Assembly (NCBI GenBank): GCA_030950985.1 | Contig: JAUZQM010000138.1 | Location: forward strand, 1 to 36,053 | Length of the DNA stretch: 36,053 nucleotides | Source: Mariprofundaceae bacterium | GTDB taxonomy: Bacteria > Pseudomonadota > Zetaproteobacteria > Mariprofundales > Mariprofundaceae | Direction of reading: 5' to 3' | In this document: piece by piece, positions 27,955 through 36,053 of the stretch | Layout of the letters: each line of letters opens with the position of its first letter | How positions within the stretch are numbered: the first letter of the stretch is position 1 | The notes under the pieces: model-generated | Database searches by the model: none | The model's input: only the letters and a program-made list of their open reading frames with translations | What the model was told of the DNA's origin: nothing | Made by a program: the position numbers and the translations under genes

Positions 27955-28000
27955 GATACTTCACGTATAAAGAAGTTATCGTTATGCCCGATTTTTTTTA
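27955..28000. terminator. Second, stronger terminator-like inverted repeat
   Basis: cgggtataacgatacttc - acgtataaa - gaagttatcgttatgcccg then attttttt. Confidence 0.7.
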
Positions 28001-28178
28001 TGTAGACAATCCTGCATCATGTAAATTTACCTTTTGATGTAGTGTTATATATGAACGATGTAACTAGTTTAATGATGCCATTGCTTGATGAAAATGAAGG
28101 GCTGGTCATAGGCATATGGTTTAAACACGATGATCGGATGCTCAAAGACTTCACGAATGCTGTAATGAAAAGTAAAAA

Positions 28179-28255
28179 TGGTGCACCCTAGTGGATTCGA
28201 ACCACTGACATCTGCCTTCGGAGGGCAGCACTCTATCCAGCTGAGCTAAGGGTGC
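28179..28255 (-). tRNA. tRNA-Arg, anticodon CCG
   Basis: GCACCCTTAGCTCAGCTGGATAGAGTGCTGCCCTCCGAAGGCAGATGTCAGTGGTTCGAATCCACTAGGGTGCACCA; 77 nt, all four stems form, CCA encoded, loop CUCCGAA. Confidence 0.96.
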
Positions 28256-28645
28256 ATGCGTTAACATATTTAAATTAAAGAGGTTTCAAGTTAAATCTTG
28301 TGTAATAATTTTGGCGATTTCTGCCTTCTATCTTTAATTTAGTTGCGAATCCTAATGAGGGTAAGATAAAAAGGATACTATCATATTTCATTAAAGCTTT
28401 GTTTTTAACGAATATTGTCTCTTATGTCACGATACCTCCCAAGGTTAACCGTATCAATCAATAAGTATTGGCTCCAACAGATGCTTAAATGCTGGAATTT
28501 CTTTAGTGTTTAAACCAGTTATTCGTTTGATGATTCGGTCCATCGTATTTTTTTATTATATTTTATAGATTATGAATGAAGTGCTTGTCATTCGCTTTGA
28601 TATCAACGATTGGTGGTTTCTTAATAATCGAATAAGGTGTAACAA

Positions 28646-28669
28646 AATGATACATATCACTGTATCATT
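28646..28669. promoter_or_regulatory. Candidate operator upstream of cyc2
   Basis: Perfect 9-bp inverted repeat AATGATACA-tatcac-TGTATCATT, just upstream of a -35-like TTGACT (28671). Confidence 0.45.
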
Positions 28670-28777
28670 ATTGACTCACTTGAATCTGCTAGCCACAGTT
28701 CGCCCATCTCTTGGGTATGCAAGCTGCATCACATACCATTCTGAGAAAAATTTATTCTTTAAACGAGGATTACACAC

Positions 28778-30037
28778 ATGAAGAAAACTCTTCTTTCTGC
28801 TGCTGCATTCGCAACCGTTGCTGTTTCTGCTGTAGCGATTGCTCCAACAACTTCTGAAGCAATTCCAGCATTTGCACGTCAAACTGGCGCTGCTTGCTTG
28901 AGCTGCCATTTCCAAACATTCCCTGCATTGAACTCTTTTGGTCGTGCATTTAAACAAGGTTCATTCACCGATGTTGGTGATCAAGCTTTGGTTGAAGATG
29001 ATAACCTATCCATTCCAGCTGTAATGAATGCAACCATCGTTATTCGTGGTAATATTCAAAAAACAACAGGATCAAAAGCTGTTTATAACATCCCATTAGA
29101 AACACCTATTCTAGTTGCAGGTCGTGTTGGTACAAACTCTGGTTTCTTCGTTGAATTTGCCAATGGTGGTACTGGTGGACCAGTCAGTGTTGGTAACTGG
29201 CAGTTCTTAAACTCATTTGATATGGGTGATTTAAAAGTGGGTCTTGGTGCACATAACTCAGCTTTTGGTGGTTCTGCTGTTTTGGAAACATCTAACGTAT
29301 TTGGTCAACACTCAGGTAAATTAGGTGGTGTTAACTTATCAGCGATTAATACAGTTGGTTTTACTGCTCCATCACTTGCGATTGCAGGCTGGGTTGGTAA
29401 TGAAACCTTTGATGTACAAGCTGGTTTGATTGCTCCTTCTGCAGCACAAGGCGCGCCTATTGGTGGAAGCTTGGGTCAAATTATTCGTGCACATTACTTC
29501 ATGGATGTTGCTGGTTTTGATACTATGATTGGTGCTGGTATTGTGGCTGGTAATGCAAAAACTTACGGTACCACTGTTTTAACTCAAAATACTACAGCGT
29601 CTGTTTCTGCTATGGATTTGAAATTTGTTGATTTTCAAATGCAAGGCGACTTAAATGATGATATGTCTTTAGGTATTTATGGTGACTTTGCGACTACAGC
29701 GGATAAAAGTGTAGTTGCTCCTGTTGCTGGTGGCGTAGCTACAACCAACTTCTATGGTGGTGCTGGTAAATATACTGGTTTTTCATTGCGTGCTGAATTG
29801 AAACCTGTTCATAACATGGGCTTTGGTGTTGGCTTTTCTCAATCAACAGCGACTCCTACTGTTGTTGCTCCTGCTGTTGCTGTTGCAACAAAAACAAATA
29901 CATTCCAAGTTGCTGCATTCTATGAAGTTTATCAAAACTTTGAGTTGAATTTGATTTATAATTCAGCAAAAGCAAAAACAGGTATTCTTTCAAAAACCAC
30001 AACTACAACAACGCTTGAATTCGAAGCATTGCTATAA
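28778..30037 (+). CDS. cyc2: Cyc2-type outer-membrane cytochrome-porin (Fe(II) oxidation)
   Basis: Signal peptide, single CLSCH heme motif in AIPAFARQTGAACLSCHFQTFPALNSFGRAFKQGSFTDVGDQAL, followed by beta-barrel-like porin domain. Confidence 0.93.
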   Translation: MKKTLLSAAAFATVAVSAVAIAPTTSEAIPAFARQTGAACLSCHFQTFPALNSFGRAFKQGSFTDVGDQALVEDDNLSIPAVMNATIVIRGNIQKTTGSKAVYNIPLETPILVAGRVGTNSGFFVEFANGGTGGPVSVGNWQFLNSFDMGDLKVGLGAHNSAFGGSAVLETSNVFGQHSGKLGGVNLSAINTVGFTAPSLAIAGWVGNETFDVQAGLIAPSAAQGAPIGGSLGQIIRAHYFMDVAGFDTMIGAGIVAGNAKTYGTTVLTQNTTASVSAMDLKFVDFQMQGDLNDDMSLGIYGDFATTADKSVVAPVAGGVATTNFYGGAGKYTGFSLRAELKPVHNMGFGVGFSQSTATPTVVAPAVAVATKTNTFQVAAFYEVYQNFELNLIYNSAKAKTGILSKTTTTTTLEFEALL

Positions 30038-30075
30038 TTGTATAACAACAAGATTATCTTCGGATAATGTTGAGA

Positions 30076-30103
30076 AGGGAGCCTTTCGAGGCTCCCTTTT
30101 TTT
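30076..30103 (+). terminator. Rho-independent terminator of cyc2
   Basis: gggagcct-ttcg-aggctccc followed by ttttttt. Confidence 0.88.
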
Positions 30104-30125
30104 ATGCAAAAAATATCATTTCTCT

Positions 30126-30186
30126 GGAAGTGCGGCTTTAGCCGCGCCTATTCAGTGATAAAGGCACGGCTAAAGCCATACTCCCA
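30126..30186 (+). repeat. Intergenic hairpin repeat, copy E (core only)
   Basis: ggaagtgcggctttagccgcgcc...ggcacggctaaagccatactccc. Confidence 0.85.
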
Positions 30187-30274
30187 AAGCTGTTTGAATT
30201 TACCTTATCGTGCTTGTTCTCTGTGCCTTTGAGCTAAAAAAAAGATGCACTACGGAGCCATAAAAATATGATAA

Positions 30275-30739
30275 TTAGATTGTCTTCCCCGCCGATATCA
30301 TATATTGCATCACGATTGCATTTTCAGCTGTTTCACCGATGTTTCTAGCTCTATAATAAGCTTTGCGTGTGCCAATATGTTGAAAACCTAAGTGGTGGTA
30401 CATGGCTTGCGCCCCCTTATTGGAAGCGCGTACTTCGAGTAATATCAGACGTTGTTCCGATTTATCGTTGAATAACAACTGTGTCAGCTGCCGCCCAATG
30501 CCTTGTCGTTGATAGTCGGGCAAGACTGCGATTTGCATGATATGGGTTTCATCCAAAATATCTTGGCTTAACAGATAAGCAATCAACATCTTGCCATCTT
30601 TACATACATACAAATCAAAGCCTGCCGACATCACATCGAACAATGATTTTTTTGACCAAGCTTCAGAAAAACTTTGTTGATTGAGGGTGAAAACAGCATC
30701 AATATCATCGATATTACCCAAGCGATAATCCAGTGCCAC
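30275..30739 (-). CDS. rimI: Ribosomal-protein-alanine N-acetyltransferase RimI-like
   Basis: GNAT: ETHIMQIAVLPDYQRQGIGRQLTQLLF...LEVRASNKGAQAMYHHLGFQHIGTRKAYY. Confidence 0.9.
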   Translation of the reverse strand: MALDYRLGNIDDIDAVFTLNQQSFSEAWSKKSLFDVMSAGFDLYVCKDGKMLIAYLLSQDILDETHIMQIAVLPDYQRQGIGRQLTQLLFNDKSEQRLILLEVRASNKGAQAMYHHLGFQHIGTRKAYYRARNIGETAENAIVMQYMISAGKTI

Positions 30740-30744
30740 GCTAT

Positions 30745-33009
30745 TTATTCAGGCGCTTCGATTTGCTCAATCCATTGACAATCATCCGCTGCACAAACGA
30801 GTTCCGTGCCACGGCGTTTGGTGATTTTTTCAGTCACAAAGGGTGCATGACATTCTGGGCAAGCCTTTTCAATGGGTTTATTCCACAAAGCTTTTTTGCA
30901 TTTGGGGTATTTGGAGCAGGAATAAAACACCTTACCTCGGCGTGATTTCTTTTCCAAAAAGCTGCCTTCACCACAATCTGGGCAAGCAATACCCGTATCT
31001 TTGGGTTTTTCTAAGGGTTGGATACCCTTGCATTCAGGGTACTTGGAGCAGCCTAAAAATTTTCCGTAACGACCTTGTTTAATGAGCATGAACTCACCAC
31101 AAAGTTCACACTTTTGATCGGATATTTCAGGTTCAGGGGCTTCACCATCCCCATCAAGTGGACGTGCTTGTTTGCATTCAGGATAGCCAGTACAGGCTAA
31201 AAATTTACCATAACGCCCTAATTTAATCGCCATAGGTTTGCCGCATTCGGTGCAGATTTCATCAGTTTCTTCATGCGTTACATCGGAGCGTTTGACGTTT
31301 TCCATTGTATCATCAACACGTTCTTTGAAAGGAGTCCAAAAATCATGCAATAAGGGTCGCCATTCACGTTCACCGCGTGCGACAGCATCCAGTTTATCTT
31401 CAATATCAGCGGTAAACCCTGTATGTATAATATCTTTAAAATAATTGCTTAAGAAACGACTGACAATTTCGCCCACATCTGTGGGAATAAAGCGTTTTTT
31501 CTCCATCGTAACGTACTTGCGTTCGAGTAACACATTCAAAATAGATGCATAGGTGGAAGGGCGACCAATGCCATGACTTTCAAGCTCTTTCACCAAGGTT
31601 GCTTCACTAAAACGAGGTTTAGGCTCGGTAAAATGCTGTTTGGGCGAGACTTCTTTGATATCAATCGCATCGCCTACTTGCATGGCAGGTAAAAGCCGAT
31701 CTTTATCATTTTGCGATGGTTCATCGGTGCCTTCAATGTATAATTTTCGGAAACCGGGGAAGGTCAAAACGGAACCATTGGCACGTAAGACCAAATCCTT
31801 GGATTTCATATCCACACGCACTTGATCCAAAATCGCAGGATTCATTTGCGATGCCAAAGCACGTTTCCAAATTAAGGTGTACAGTTTTAGAGCATCGGCA
31901 TCCAAGGTTGTTTTCATCAAGGCAGGGGTGCGTGTGATAGCTGTAGGGCGAATGGCTTCATGAGCTTCTTGCGCATTTTTACTCTTGGATTTGAAGATGC
32001 GCGGTTTAGCAGGTAAATAATCCTTGCCCCATGTTGCATCAATATAATCACGCATATCAGCTAAAGCATCACTGGATAAAGCGATGGAATCGGTACGCAT
32101 ATAGGAAATTAAACCGACAGGTTCACCATCGACTTCAATACCTTCATACAATTTTTGCGCGACTTGCATGGTTTTGCGCGCCGTAAAGCCTAATTTACGC
32201 GATGCATCCATTTGTAAACTAGAGGTGATAAAAGGTGGGGCGGGTTGTTGCTTGGCTTTCTTTTTCTGAATATCGGCAACACTGAATGTGCCTTGTTCGA
32301 CTTGTTTAGCAGCTTTACGCGCCGCAACCCCATTATCGAGGGAAAATTTGCTTAAATTTTTGCCTTTCATGGCGTGTAATTGAGATGGAAAGGGTGATGT
32401 TTGATGTTGGCAGGCTGCTTCAATCGTCCAATATTCTTGGGGTTTAAAGTCGCGAATATATTGTTCACGTTCACAAATTAAACGTAAAGAAACCGATTGA
32501 ACACGCCCTGCTGAAAGTCCGCCACGAACTTTCCGCCACAATAAGGGAGATAAGGTGAAACCAACCAAATAATCCAAGGCACTGCGAGCTTGTTGGGCCT
32601 CAACGAGAGGCATATTGATGTTGGAAGGGTTTTCAATGGCGTGATGAATGGCTGTTTTGGTGATTTCATTGAAGGTAATGCGCTGGATAGTCTTGCCTTC
32701 TAATGCACCGCGAGATTCCAATTCATCTTTAACATGCCAAGCAATCGCTTCACCTTCGCGATCCAAATCACTGGCAAGAATAAGCGTATCAGCACGTTTT
32801 AATGCCTTTTCAATGGCAGCAATACGTTTTTCTTTGTCTTTAATAACTTCGTATTTGAGTTTAAAATTATTTTCAGGATCAACAGAACCATCCTTTTTAG
32901 GAAAAGCACGCACATGACCATAAGAAGCCAGTACTTTGTATCCTTTACCTAAATATTTTTCGATGGTTTTTGATTTGGCGGGAGATTCCACCACAACAAC
33001 TGCGCTCAT
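30745..33009 (-). CDS. topA: DNA topoisomerase I
   Basis: VVVESPAKSKTIEKYLGKGY, ASDLDREGEAIAWH, SAGRVQSVSLRLI, GLISYMRTDS, SHGIGRPSTYASI; C-terminal C4 zinc ribbons. Confidence 0.98.
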   Translation of the reverse strand: MSAVVVVESPAKSKTIEKYLGKGYKVLASYGHVRAFPKKDGSVDPENNFKLKYEVIKDKEKRIAAIEKALKRADTLILASDLDREGEAIAWHVKDELESRGALEGKTIQRITFNEITKTAIHHAIENPSNINMPLVEAQQARSALDYLVGFTLSPLLWRKVRGGLSAGRVQSVSLRLICEREQYIRDFKPQEYWTIEAACQHQTSPFPSQLHAMKGKNLSKFSLDNGVAARKAAKQVEQGTFSVADIQKKKAKQQPAPPFITSSLQMDASRKLGFTARKTMQVAQKLYEGIEVDGEPVGLISYMRTDSIALSSDALADMRDYIDATWGKDYLPAKPRIFKSKSKNAQEAHEAIRPTAITRTPALMKTTLDADALKLYTLIWKRALASQMNPAILDQVRVDMKSKDLVLRANGSVLTFPGFRKLYIEGTDEPSQNDKDRLLPAMQVGDAIDIKEVSPKQHFTEPKPRFSEATLVKELESHGIGRPSTYASILNVLLERKYVTMEKKRFIPTDVGEIVSRFLSNYFKDIIHTGFTADIEDKLDAVARGEREWRPLLHDFWTPFKERVDDTMENVKRSDVTHEETDEICTECGKPMAIKLGRYGKFLACTGYPECKQARPLDGDGEAPEPEISDQKCELCGEFMLIKQGRYGKFLGCSKYPECKGIQPLEKPKDTGIACPDCGEGSFLEKKSRRGKVFYSCSKYPKCKKALWNKPIEKACPECHAPFVTEKITKRRGTELVCAADDCQWIEQIEAPE

Positions 33010-33012
33010 GTA

Positions 33013-34143
33013 TCAGCCTCCAAGCGTATATCGGCTACCAGGTAAACGCTCAATGACCCCCTGTAGCTCAAGCGCGAGCAAGATGGGGGAAAGCTGCGGC
33101 ACGGTCAAGCCACATGATTCAGATAAAGCATCCAAATGCAGGGTTTCACGCTGTAATGCGGTAATAATCTGGTTTTCGAGCTCATTTTCACCTTGAATGA
33201 TGGTTTTAGGCGCGGATTGAAGTTGCCAGCCTAAGTGTTGGATGATGTGTTTGACATCATCGGTCAATAAAGCCGCACCATCGCGAATCAACTGATGACA
33301 ACCTGCATGACCATCATGAAGCACTGAACCGGGTACGGCAAAAACATCACGGCCATATTCATTGGCAAGTCGGGCGGTAATCAACGAACCCGAACGAATA
33401 TCTGCTTCGACAATAATTGTGCCTTGGCTCATGCCTGCAATGATGCGGTTGCGGCGTGGGAAAAGTTCAGGTCGAGCCGTTTGGGTGGGTAAATATTCAC
33501 TGATGACACAACCACCATGGTCAATAATGGCAGCCACTTGTTCTTGTTGCCGCTGTTGAAGTGTGGCAAGTCCACAACCCAAGATGGCGATGGTCGGTGT
33601 GTTTCCTTGCAAAGCACCTCGATGTGCAGCGGCATCAATGCCGTATGCCATGCCACTGATGATAGAGATGCCTAAATCTGAAAAGTATTGACTCCAACGG
33701 CGAGCAATCAACTTGCTTTCTTGGCTAGATTTACGAGATCCGACCATGGCGAGGCAATGCTTATGCTGTAAGGCTTCAAGGTTTCCTTGAACGAACAGTA
33801 TTAAAGGGGCATCGTCTATTTCACGCAAAAGCGTTGGGTAAACATCATCCTCCATGCTGATGAGATGCAGATGATGCTCTTGACAAGTTTGGAGAATATT
33901 GTCCAAAGATTGATGTCGTGCGGTTGCTAGCGCAGCCAAAAGTTTCGGACCAACTCGGGGAATGTTCGCCCATGTTTCAGCATCGTGTTGCCAGATGGCT
34001 TCAATGGATCCACATGTTTCAATCAGCTGGTTGGCAATATGTGTTCCGATGCCGTGTGCCAAGGATAATCTTAAAGCTGCCAAAGCAGATGCTGTAGGGT
34101 TATTGGGTACGAAGCTCATGGATTGATTTATGTTGTGAGACAT
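33013..34143 (-). CDS. dprA: DNA-processing protein DprA/Smf
   Basis: LAMVGSRKSSQESKLIARRW, ISGMAYGIDAAAHRGAL, ILGCGL, FPRRNRIIAGMSQGTIIVEADIRSGSLITARLANEYGRDVFAVPG. Confidence 0.96.
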   Translation of the reverse strand: MSHNINQSMSFVPNNPTASALAALRLSLAHGIGTHIANQLIETCGSIEAIWQHDAETWANIPRVGPKLLAALATARHQSLDNILQTCQEHHLHLISMEDDVYPTLLREIDDAPLILFVQGNLEALQHKHCLAMVGSRKSSQESKLIARRWSQYFSDLGISIISGMAYGIDAAAHRGALQGNTPTIAILGCGLATLQQRQQEQVAAIIDHGGCVISEYLPTQTARPELFPRRNRIIAGMSQGTIIVEADIRSGSLITARLANEYGRDVFAVPGSVLHDGHAGCHQLIRDGAALLTDDVKHIIQHLGWQLQSAPKTIIQGENELENQIITALQRETLHLDALSESCGLTVPQLSPILLALELQGVIERLPGSRYTLGG

Positions 34144-34154
34144 GGACGAGCTAA

Positions 34155-35234
34155 TTAAGGATGGCTATTGCCAACAATATCACCCAAATGAATCGCGGAT
34201 GTTGAATAAGTGACGAATGCCAAAGAAGCATCACGTTGTGCGTTAAGAATGATGATTTTGGCAATATTTTCTTTAGGTAGGGTCAGAGTACGTTCCTTCG
34301 TCTGATCTTTAATACGACGACCGGGGCGATAAACGGATAAAGTCATACCCTTTTTCAAGCCATGTGTTAGCCCCATATTGATACCAATGATTTGATTTTG
34401 TCCTGCTGCGGTACCGTTATTTTGAATGTAAAGAACATGCCCTGATAGCTTTTGTTTGGGCGTGATGGGGCTGATTTGTGCATTGGTTTTTTGAGCAGGT
34501 TTTAAAATATCGCCACGTATGATTTCACGAAATGCTTGGGTAACGATGCCACGATACACCCCTTGAGCTTCGGATATAATTTGAATCGTCCCAAGGTGGT
34601 GAACCAACAGCCCGACTGTTTTTTCATGATCAAGCGATTGAATGGGATCACCTAGACGAAAAACATCAAAAAAATCATTGATATGTGTGGGATGGGTAAT
34701 GTTAAGGTAAACAATATCATTGATACCAAAATGAAGACGATCATCTTTGGCTCCGACGATATAACCCACACCTTTTGTTGCGCGTGGGCTGATGAAATCC
34801 TGATGAAGTAGTGCGGTGAGAAGCACGTTGTTATTGGATGCTGGGGTGAGTCGTTGTACAGGCTTGTTGATGATTTTGGGTTGCGGATGAAAGACAGCCG
34901 CATGACTATTTGCTTTTAATGGGGCTTGATTTGAGGTGTTATTTTGTGGTTTGAACCAAATTTCATTACCTGGATAAATTAAATCAGGATTGGTGATGTA
35001 GAGGTTTTGTTCCCAAATATTGAGCCATTTCTGAGGATTTTTGAAAAAATAATTGGCAATATCCCATAATGTATCGTCTTTTTTAACGATATAAGGTTGA
35101 GGAATATTGGGGTTTAAGTCTGCAAGCGTTGCTTGTTCAGGTAGGCTGATAATATCAGCATGAGCAAGCCATGATGTTGATAATAATAGGCTTAATACGG
35201 TGCTAAAGAAGAAGGTACGAAACATAATGGGCAT
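34155..35234 (-). CDS. LysM peptidoglycan-binding domain protein
   Basis: Signal peptide; PYIVKKDDTLWDIANYFFKNPQKWLNIWEQNLYITNPDLIYPGNEIWF; upstream of dprA-topA. Confidence 0.92.
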   Translation of the reverse strand: MPIMFRTFFFSTVLSLLLSTSWLAHADIISLPEQATLADLNPNIPQPYIVKKDDTLWDIANYFFKNPQKWLNIWEQNLYITNPDLIYPGNEIWFKPQNNTSNQAPLKANSHAAVFHPQPKIINKPVQRLTPASNNNVLLTALLHQDFISPRATKGVGYIVGAKDDRLHFGINDIVYLNITHPTHINDFFDVFRLGDPIQSLDHEKTVGLLVHHLGTIQIISEAQGVYRGIVTQAFREIIRGDILKPAQKTNAQISPITPKQKLSGHVLYIQNNGTAAGQNQIIGINMGLTHGLKKGMTLSVYRPGRRIKDQTKERTLTLPKENIAKIIILNAQRDASLAFVTYSTSAIHLGDIVGNSHP

Positions 35235-35296
35235 TCCTTATTAATTTGAAAGTGGTGATAGCATGGCAGTGAACGCCTGGACTCGCAAGCGTATCC

Positions 35297-35926
35297 TTAG
35301 GATTTTCCGCCAATTTTTGATTCAGTCCCTTGCCATAAGCGCTTAATATTTTCGTTATGGCGAGCAATCATCAAAAAAGCCAAACAAGCGCACAAGATAA
35401 GGGTGCTGGCATGGAGGGTTTGATGTTGAAGGCTTGCCAAGCCCCAAGCGAGTAAGGGGAGTAATAAGCCAGCAATCATCGATGCTAAAGAAACATAACG
35501 GGTGAGTTTGAATAAGATAATCCAGAAAGCAAAAGAAGCAATTGCCACCCAAGGTAGCCAAGGAATAAGTACACCAAACATGGTTGCGACACCTTTGCCG
35601 CCTTTGAATTTTAGGTAAATAGGAAAAATATGCCCTAGAAATGCAGCCAGTGCGACAGCATTGGTGATGCGTGGGTCATCTTGTATCGACATGGCAATTG
35701 CAACAGGTAATGCGCCTTTGGCAATATCCGCAAGCAAGGTAAAAATACCGACTTTTTTCCCACCTGTACGCATGGCATTGGTTGCACCGATATTGCCGCT
35801 GCCATGTTGTCTAGGATCTTTACCTGTGAGCCAGCGGGCAAAAAGTAAACCGAAAGGAATAGATCCTAATAAATACGCAAAAAGAATAAGCAGTAAGCTA
35901 AAATTAGGGGTAAGTGTGTTGAACAT
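35297..35926 (-). CDS. plsY: Glycerol-3-phosphate acyltransferase PlsY
   Basis: LLGSIPFGLLFARWLTGKDPRQHGSGNIGATNAMRTGGKKVGIFTLLADIAKGALPVA, KFKGGKGVATMFGVL, MIARHNENIKRLWQGTESKIG. Confidence 0.97.
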   Translation of the reverse strand: MFNTLTPNFSLLLILFAYLLGSIPFGLLFARWLTGKDPRQHGSGNIGATNAMRTGGKKVGIFTLLADIAKGALPVAIAMSIQDDPRITNAVALAAFLGHIFPIYLKFKGGKGVATMFGVLIPWLPWVAIASFAFWIILFKLTRYVSLASMIAGLLLPLLAWGLASLQHQTLHASTLILCACLAFLMIARHNENIKRLWQGTESKIGGKS

Positions 35927-35942
35927 GATGGTTTCCTACCTT

Positions 35943-36000
35943 TTGATGAAAAGATGCGTCAGCCTAGGTTAATGCTTTGGAAGTGGGGGGTCAGCCCCGC
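35943..36000 (+). repeat. Truncated or degenerate copy of the intergenic element at the window end
   Basis: ttgatgaaaagatgcgtcagcctagg (head-like) then ctttggaagtggggggtcagccccgcccccc in place of the usual hairpin arm. Confidence 0.5.
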
Positions 36001-36053
36001 CCCCCAACAAAAAAAGAAGAGGCAGGGCAACCAAGAAAACAAAGAAAAAAAAA

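Noticed and set aside
28051-28191. 46-aa ORF MNDVTSLMMPLLDENEGLVIGIWFKHDDRMLKDFTNAVMKSKNGAP
   Set aside because: Runs into the tRNA-Arg 3' end on the opposite strand, follows strong terminators, no recognised family.
28676-28957. Antisense ORF over the cyc2 start
   Set aside because: Opposite strand of the cyc2 signal peptide/heme region; composition-driven shadow ORF.

Overview
36 kb of ordinary, gene-dense bacterial chromosome, most likely from a microaerophilic Fe(II)-oxidising Zetaproteobacterium (Mariprofundus/Ghiorsea-like). That assignment is an inference from a Cyc2-type cytochrome-porin (28778-30037) and overall gene content. Most genes are conserved housekeeping functions: kdsD-kdsC-lptC, Crp/Fnr regulator, bioB, hemF-like, nth, pilP, tsaD, dnaQ, LMW-PTP, zapD-yacG, hda-pgsA-DUF2066, sspB, aroG, rnpB, ubiX-ubiK-comM, recN, nadK, tRNA-Arg(CCG), cyc2, rimI-topA-dprA-LysM-plsY. 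No CRISPR array, prophage, intact transposase or obvious defence island was seen. The signals the gene list does not explain are: (1) a repeated, composite intergenic element with a long GGAAGTGCGGCTTTAGCCGCGCC...GGCGCGGCTAAAGCCGCACTTCC hairpin, in at least two copies bounded by MITE-like terminal inverted repeats, plus a short internally deleted copy and a 45-bp tandem expansion that makes a spurious ORF; (2) a second, dRS3-like repeat flanking a lone membrane-protein gene; (3) a perfect 9-6-9 inverted repeat upstream of cyc2; (4) a possible quinone/electrophile detoxification operon (GST-CDGSH-MFS-VOC) with a divergent LysR gene; (5) a PuuD-like membrane protein divergent from a small diheme cytochrome; (6) a DUF190 pseudogene. 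All calls come from reading the sequence; no database search was run.
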